Below are positions 6,880 through 10,801 of a DNA stretch of 10,801 nt, in pieces. The stretch comes from an uncultured Bacteroidia bacterium. GTDB taxonomy: Bacteria > Bacteroidota > Bacteroidia > Bacteroidales > UBA932. Under the pieces are notes generated by a model. It was not told the origin of the DNA and did no database searches. It was given only the letters and a program-made list of their open reading frames with translations. Each line of letters opens with the position of its first letter. The first letter of the stretch is position 1. The stretch lies in NCBI GenBank assembly GCA_902796455.1, contig CADBPH010000323.1:1-10801 (forward strand). Direction: 5' to 3'. The position numbers were made by a program, and so were the translations under genes.

Positions 6880-8511
6880 TTACTTCACAATATTAGGCTC
6901 TTCCAGCCCGAGGTGCTTCTTCTTATCGACGACCTTGAGATAGAGTCCGATCAGCATGGCGGCAATGCCGAGGCAGGCCAGCATGACGAGCGCCCAGGTG
7001 TAATTGAGCTGGTCGGGCGGCGTTCCCGGAGCATTGGTGCTGGTCAGCACATTGCCGATCAGGATCGGGAAAAGCCACAGGCCGATATTCTGGATCCAGA
7101 AAATAAGGGCATACGCGGAACCGATGATCTTTTCATCCACGAGTTTGGGCACCGAAGGCCACAGGGCCGCAGGCACAAGGGAGAAACTGGCGCCCAGGAC
7201 GAGAATGGTGATATAGGCGACGATCGTTCCACCGACGGCGCTGCCCTTGAAAAGCGGCAGGATGAAGGCAAAGGTAAGGTGGCAGAACACCAGGAGGATC
7301 GAGCCGATCAGCAGCATGGAGGCCGCCTTGCCCTTGTGGTCCACGTAGTTTCCGAGGATGGGCGTGATGGCCACGGCCAGCAGCGGGAAAACGGCGAAGA
7401 TCGTCTCGGCGGTGCCCCGTTTGAAACCCATCACGCAATAGAGGACCAGGGCCACGACGGCGACAGCCATCAACCCGTATTTCAGCCCCTTGTTGCCCTT
7501 GATGAAATTGCTGGCGAACGCACATACCGCAACCAGCAGCATGATGGCATACTGGACGATGGTGACGGCCTCTCCGGCCCAGAACGTGCCGGCTGCGGGT
7601 TCAGTCAAGGTCAGGTTGCACTGCAGCATATTGACCGCATATTTCTGGAACGGGAAAATCGCCGAGTAGTACAGGACACACAGCAGCGCGACAAGCCAGA
7701 ATCCCAGGCTCGAGAGGATCTTGCCGATATCCGACACCTTGAACGGGTCGTCTTTTTCCTCGGCTTCTCCGGTCTGGGCATCGAGTTTCTTGTCCATGAA
7801 GAAATAGGTGACGAACATGATCAGGGCGATGCAGAGCAGCACGACGCCGAAGGCAACGGAGCGGCTGACATTGACCTGGCCGCCCAGGCGGGCGAAGAAG
7901 GGCGAGAATATCATACAGGTCGCCACACCCAGGCGGGCCAGCGCCATCTCGGAGCCCATCGCCAGGGCGGTTTCCCGGCCCTTGAACCACTTCACAATTC
8001 CGCGGCTGACGGTAATGCCGGCCATTTCACACCCGCAGCCGAAGATCATGAAGCCGATTGCGGCCAACTTGGCAGATGCGGGCATGTTCTGGTAGAACGG
8101 GAGGACATCGTCGATAAAGCCCACGCCGGTGTGCCAGTTGAGATGATTGGTGAACCAGGTCTCAAGTCCGGACCCCATAAACGCCTCGCTGATGGCAAAA
8201 TACTTGATAATACCGCCCACCAGCATGACCGCTCCCGAGAGCACGGCCGTGAAGCGGACACCCATCTTGTCGAGGATGATTCCCGCAAAGATCAGGAAGA
8301 ATACAAACACGTTGAGGAAGGTTTCGGCCCCCTCCATCGTGCCGAAAGCCTTGGAATCCCAGCCGCGCGTGGACTCCATCAAATCCTTGATCGGAGAGAG
8401 GATGTCCATGAAAATGTATGCACAGAACATGGCGAGTGCAAGCAGCAGCAGCGCGATCCAGCGCATGGCGGCCGAATCCCTGAGGGTGGTTTTGGTAGTC
8501 ATCTCTGACAT
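6880..8511 (-). CDS. Major facilitator superfamily transporter, MFSD1-like, probable 14 helices
   Basis: A 543-residue inner-membrane transporter, paralogous to the one downstream. Shared landmarks are motif A G77-IIL-D81-KMG-V-R86, the VSRGIVKWFKGRE segment (about 168-180), FWLVALLCVLYYSAI (271-285), NYVDHKGK (388-395) and ALWPSVPK (449-456) followed by an IFWIQNIGLW helix. Against its paralog it carries about 60 extra residues (roughly 300-365) with two further hydrophobic stretches, plus about 30 extra residues in the loop after helix 3 (roughly 108-140), probably periplasmic. This suggests 14 rather than 12 helices. A second Met at residue 4 is an alternative start; I kept the first. A Bacteroidota-type promoter lies about 60 nt upstream. 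The substrate is unknown; small peptides are possible by family resemblance only. Nothing ties it functionally to the Hdr-like genes apart from position. Confidence 0.88.
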   Translation of the reverse strand: MSEMTTKTTLRDSAAMRWIALLLLALAMFCAYIFMDILSPIKDLMESTRGWDSKAFGTMEGAETFLNVFVFFLIFAGIILDKMGVRFTAVLSGAVMLVGGIIKYFAISEAFMGSGLETWFTNHLNWHTGVGFIDDVLPFYQNMPASAKLAAIGFMIFGCGCEMAGITVSRGIVKWFKGRETALAMGSEMALARLGVATCMIFSPFFARLGGQVNVSRSVAFGVVLLCIALIMFVTYFFMDKKLDAQTGEAEEKDDPFKVSDIGKILSSLGFWLVALLCVLYYSAIFPFQKYAVNMLQCNLTLTEPAAGTFWAGEAVTIVQYAIMLLVAVCAFASNFIKGNKGLKYGLMAVAVVALVLYCVMGFKRGTAETIFAVFPLLAVAITPILGNYVDHKGKAASMLLIGSILLVFCHLTFAFILPLFKGSAVGGTIVAYITILVLGASFSLVPAALWPSVPKLVDEKIIGSAYALIFWIQNIGLWLFPILIGNVLTSTNAPGTPPDQLNYTWALVMLACLGIAAMLIGLYLKVVDKKKHLGLEEPNIVK

Positions 8512-8573
8512 AATGATATGATTTTAAAATATTCTTTGTCTTTTAAGCCGGCGGCCGGAAAGACCACATTAGG

Positions 8574-8604
8574 CAAAAGTAACATAAATCCGGTAAGAAT
8601 TAAA
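8574..8604 (-). promoter_or_regulatory. Bacteroidota-type promoter for the two-transporter operon
   Basis: On the minus strand, TACTTTTG (8581 down to 8574) matches the Bacteroidota -7 consensus TAnnTTTG in full. Exactly 19 nt upstream is TTTA (8604-8601), three of four bases of the -33 TTTG box, in AT-rich DNA. Transcription would start near 8568, leaving a leader of about 57 nt before the ATG ending at 8511. Seen from sequence only. Confidence 0.65.
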
Positions 8605-8613
8605 ATAAAATCG

Positions 8614-8621
8614 TACCTTTG
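8614..8621 (+). promoter_or_regulatory. Bacteroidota-type -7 element for dxs
   Basis: TACCTTTG at 8614-8621 fits TAnnTTTG fully. No TTTG-like -33 box is seen at 19-21 nt spacing (around 8589-8594 the sequence is GC-rich). Transcription would begin about 8626-8628, only about 4-6 nt before the dxs ATG at 8632, giving an almost leaderless message. The element's position supports the 8632 start over any upstream in-frame start. Confidence 0.65.
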
Positions 8622-8631
8622 CAGCCCTAAG

Positions 8632-10509
8632 ATGTATACAATTCTGGACAACGTCAATTCTCCCGCGGATATCCGGGAGCTCAGCCTGGAAGAGTTGGAA
8701 ACCCTTTGCCGGGAAATCCGCTCTTACATGGTGGAATGCTGCGCCGTCAACCCGGGCCACCTCGGCTCCAGTCTCGGCGCCGTGGAACTGATTGTCGGCC
8801 TGCACTATGTATACAATACGCCCCTCGACAAGATCGTCTTCGATGTCGGGCACCAGGCCTATGCGCACAAAATCCTGACAGGCAGGCGCGAAGCCTTCCG
8901 CTCCAACCGGACGGCAGGCGGAATCAGCGGCTTCCCCAAACGCGCGGAAAGCCCGTACGACGCCTTCGGCGCCGGCCACTCCTCCACCTCCATCTCCGCC
9001 GCCCTCGGACTGGCGCAGGCCGCCCGGATGCGGGGGTCCGATGAACGGATTGTCGCCCTGATCGGCGACGGCGCCATGAGCGGAGGGCTGGCTTTTGAAG
9101 GGCTCAACAACGCCGGCACCAGCGGGGCGGACCTGCTGATTGTCCTCAATGACAACAACCAGTCCATCGACAAGAACATCGGTGCGATCCACGAATACCT
9201 CCTCCGCATCACGACGGATCCGACCTACAACAAAATCAAGAAGCACATCTGGGACCGCATCGGTGAAGGCGGCATCCGGAATCTCCTGCAGAAGATGACC
9301 CGGGACACCAAGTCGAACCTTGTCCGCAAAAGCGGCGGCGCCCTTTTCGAAGCCCTCGGATTCCGGTATTTCGGCCCCATCGAGGGGAACGACATCCGGG
9401 AAGTGACAGAGACCCTGGCCCGGCTCCGGGATCTGCGCGGACCGCGCATCCTGCACGTGCACACCCTCAAGGGAAAAGGATATGCCCCTGCGGAAGCGGA
9501 CCCGACAACCTGGCATGCTCCCGGGCGCTTCGACCCGCAAACCGGCATCCGCGTCGGCAAACTCCACGTAGAGGACCGCTACCAGGATGTCTTCGGACAG
9601 GTACTCGTCGAGCTGGCCCGGAAAGACGAGCGCGTCGTCGGCATCACGCCGGCGATGGCCAGCGGCAGCGGGATGAGCGCCCTGGCCGCCGCGATGCCCG
9701 ACCGGTTCTTCGATGTCGGAATCGAGGAAGAACATGCCGTCACGTTCTCCGCCGGACTGGCTGCCGGTGGGATGCGGCCTTTCTGCAACATCTATTCTTC
9801 CTTCTCGCAACGCGCCTACGACCAGATCATCCACGACGTCGCCCTGCAGAAACTTCCGGTTGTCCTGTGCCTGGACCGGAGCGGGGTTGTCGGAGAAGAC
9901 GGCGCGACGCACCAGGGCAGCTTCGACATGGCCGCATACCGTCCGATTCCGGAGGCCGTGATTGCCGTCCCGCGCAACGAACTGGAACTGAAGAACCTCA
10001 TGTATTCGGGACTCCGGAGTGAAACCGGCCCATATATTATACGGTATCCGCGAGGATGCGGAGAAGGTGTCTCCTGGCAGCATGAGCCCTTCCGGGAATT
10101 GCCGGCCGGCCGCGGCGAGAAACTGCTGGACGGGACAACCCTGGCCATCCTTGCCCTCGGCCCCGCTGCCGGAATGGCCGTACGGGCGGCAGAAAAATGG
10201 CGGGAAGAGCACGGCACCTGCCCGGCCGTCTATGACATGCGGTTCCTCAAACCCATTGATACCGGGATCCTCCAGGAGGCCGCCACCCGGTATCAGGCCG
10301 TCCTTACCCTGGAAGACGGCTCCCTCAAAGGCGGACTGTTCTCCGAAACCGCGGAATTCATGGCCCTGGGCGGCTACCGGATCCGCCTGGACGGGATCGG
10401 TATCCCCGACCGGTTCGTCCTGCACGACACACAGGCGGCACAACGCCATTCCTTCGGTCTGGACGAGGCTGGGATTTACCAAAAGATCGGCCAATTGATG
10501 GAAAAATAA
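8632..10509 (+). CDS. dxs: 1-deoxy-D-xylulose-5-phosphate synthase
   Basis: DXS condenses pyruvate and glyceraldehyde 3-phosphate into DXP with loss of CO2, using thiamine diphosphate and Mg2+. It is the entry step of the MEP isoprenoid pathway (and supplies thiamine and pyridoxal synthesis). The 625-residue length is normal. Landmarks: GHLGSSLG (42-49), FDVGHQAY (70-77), the thiamine-diphosphate motif GDGAMSGG (145-152) ending in NDN (173-175), HTLKGKGYAPAE (277-288), and DVGIEEEHAVTF (361-372), where E366 aligns with the catalytic Glu of the usual AEQH. Then follow YSSFSQRAYDQIIHDV and DRSGVVGEDGATHQG (415-429), and the C-terminal transketolase domain with MRFLKPID (536-543). The frame stays open to 8518, but ATG 8632 gives the family's normal N-terminus and lies just after the -7 box. 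Monocistronic by appearance: a divergent operon is upstream and a tRNA promoter starts 10 nt after the stop. Confidence 0.97.
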   Translation: MYTILDNVNSPADIRELSLEELETLCREIRSYMVECCAVNPGHLGSSLGAVELIVGLHYVYNTPLDKIVFDVGHQAYAHKILTGRREAFRSNRTAGGISGFPKRAESPYDAFGAGHSSTSISAALGLAQAARMRGSDERIVALIGDGAMSGGLAFEGLNNAGTSGADLLIVLNDNNQSIDKNIGAIHEYLLRITTDPTYNKIKKHIWDRIGEGGIRNLLQKMTRDTKSNLVRKSGGALFEALGFRYFGPIEGNDIREVTETLARLRDLRGPRILHVHTLKGKGYAPAEADPTTWHAPGRFDPQTGIRVGKLHVEDRYQDVFGQVLVELARKDERVVGITPAMASGSGMSALAAAMPDRFFDVGIEEEHAVTFSAGLAAGGMRPFCNIYSSFSQRAYDQIIHDVALQKLPVVLCLDRSGVVGEDGATHQGSFDMAAYRPIPEAVIAVPRNELELKNLMYSGLRSETGPYIIRYPRGCGEGVSWQHEPFRELPAGRGEKLLDGTTLAILALGPAAGMAVRAAEKWREEHGTCPAVYDMRFLKPIDTGILQEAATRYQAVLTLEDGSLKGGLFSETAEFMALGGYRIRLDGIGIPDRFVLHDTQAAQRHSFGLDEAGIYQKIGQLMEK

Positions 10510-10519
10510 TGCAAAAAGT

Positions 10520-10550
10520 TTTGGAGAATCCGAATTAATGCATAACTTTG
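10520..10550 (+). promoter_or_regulatory. Bacteroidota-type promoter for the tRNA genes
   Basis: TTTG at 10520-10523 and TAACTTTG at 10543-10550 are separated by exactly 19 nt, a full match to the Bacteroidota -33/-7 consensus. The start of transcription should fall near 10555. It sits directly after the dxs stop and about 30 nt before tRNA-Thr. The early leader can form a small hairpin (CCCTT 10555-10559 with AAGGG 10566-10570). Confidence 0.85.
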
Positions 10551-10579
10551 CAATCCCTTTCAAAGAAGGGAAATCATAC

Positions 10580-10653
10580 GCCGATATAGCTCAGCTGGCC
10601 AGAGCACGTGATTTGTAATCTCGGGGTCGTGGGTTCGAATCCCTCTATCGGCT
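10580..10653 (+). tRNA. tRNA-Thr, anticodon UGU
   Basis: A complete cloverleaf: acceptor stem GCCGATA (10580-10586) with TATCGGC (10646-10652), D stem GCTC/GAGC (10589-10592, 10602-10605), anticodon loop TTTGTAA with TGT at 10614-10616, T loop TTCGAAT (10634-10640), discriminator T at 10653. The anticodon stem (CGTGA/TCTCG) and the T stem (GTGGG/CCCTC) each contain one U-U mismatch. The 3' end reads CCT, so CCA is not fully encoded and would be added by nucleotidyltransferase. UGU reads ACA and other ACN threonine codons. Confidence 0.96.
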
Positions 10654-10691
10654 CCTAAGTGCCGGACCGGAACGGATTGGCAAAAAGATTT

Positions 10692-10704
10692 GGGGCATGT
10701 CCCC
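10692..10704 (+). other. Small hairpin in the spacer between the two tRNAs
   Basis: GGGG (10692-10695) and CCCC (10701-10704) can pair around a 5-nt loop in the roughly 60-nt spacer between tRNA-Thr and tRNA-Tyr. No U-run follows, so it is not a typical terminator. It may be a fold in the precursor used during tRNA processing, or chance. Confidence 0.3.
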
Positions 10705-10715
10705 GACAACATACC

Positions 10716-10800
10716 GGGAGGATACCAAAGTGGCCAACTGGGGCAGACTGTAAATCTGCTGGCGATGCCTTCGGGGGTTCGAATCCCTCTCCTCCCACCA
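10716..10800 (+). tRNA. tRNA-Tyr, anticodon GUA
   Basis: A class II tRNA with a long variable arm. Acceptor stem GGGAGGA (10716-10722) pairs with TCCTCCC (10790-10796). The anticodon arm is GCAGACTGTAAATCTGC with GTA at 10750-10752. The variable arm follows (TGGCGATGCCTTCG region), then T arm GGGGG-TTCGAAT-CCCTC, discriminator A (10797) and an encoded CCA (10798-10800). It probably shares the transcript of tRNA-Thr. Reads UAC and UAU. Confidence 0.96.
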
Positions 10801-10801
10801 G

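Noticed and set aside
6850..8508. 552-codon open frame on the + strand opposite the first transporter
   Set aside because: The translation is a string of Asp, Glu, His, Gln and Gly, the usual shadow of hydrophobic membrane codons read in reverse.
8518..8631. N-terminal extension of DXS from ATG 8518
   Set aside because: The extra 38 residues are not DXS-like and cross the AT-rich divergent promoter; the -7 box at 8614-8621 would lie inside the coding region.
8512..8631. Possible thiamine riboswitch ahead of dxs
   Set aside because: The 120-nt gap has no THI-box-like sequence and the predicted leader is only about 5 nt.
8569..10563. 664-codon open frame on the minus strand opposite dxs
   Set aside because: It is the antisense of a textbook DXS gene and runs through promoter DNA at both ends.
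1..10801. CRISPR arrays, insertion sequences, integrase sites or phage genes
   Set aside because: No spaced direct repeats, transposase or integrase motifs seen; the tRNA genes show no attached partial copy within the window.

Overview
The window is a gene-dense, GC-rich stretch of bacterial chromosome that looks like Bacteroidota, most likely order Bacteroidales. The evidence is the promoter class: TAnnTTTG -7 boxes lie upstream of the tRNA genes, of dxs and of the transporter operon, and the tRNA one is paired with TTTG at exactly 19 nt. None of the starts shows a clear Shine-Dalgarno sequence, and the DXS, PurA and tRNA sequences have the same flavour. High GC would suit an Alistipes/Rikenellaceae-like member, but that is a guess. 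I saw no mobile element, CRISPR array or phage gene.

Layout. (1) 1-453 is the 3' end of purA (adenylosuccinate synthetase). (2) 459-5513 is a tight five-gene run on the + strand built from heterodisulfide-reductase (Hdr) modules: an HdrC-like ferredoxin, an HdrB-like CCG protein, a short HdrA-like flavoprotein, a second small HdrC-like ferredoxin, and a large fusion of a NarI/HdrE-like membrane cytochrome to an HdrD-like iron-sulfur protein. It starts 5 nt after purA, so the two are probably co-transcribed. (3) 5519-8511 holds two related major facilitator transporters on the - strand, 14 nt apart, converging on the Hdr operon with a 5-nt gap. (4) 8512-8631 is an AT-rich divergent promoter region. 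(5) 8632-10509 is dxs, the first step of the MEP isoprenoid pathway. (6) 10520-10800 is a tRNA promoter followed by tRNA-Thr(UGU) and tRNA-Tyr(GUA). This is the order at the head of the thrU-tyrU-glyT-thrT-tufB operon in E. coli, so tRNA-Gly, tRNA-Thr and tuf may follow outside the window.

The most interesting part is the Hdr-like operon. It combines soluble HdrABC-type parts and membrane HdrDE-type parts in an organism that should not make coenzymes M and B. The proteins together could carry seven cubane [4Fe-4S] clusters, one HdrA-type cluster, three intact CCG (non-cubane) sites plus one degenerate one, FAD and b-type heme. The simplest reading is a membrane-associated complex linking a soluble electron donor or a thiol/disulfide couple to the menaquinone pool. 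The substrate cannot be read from the sequence.
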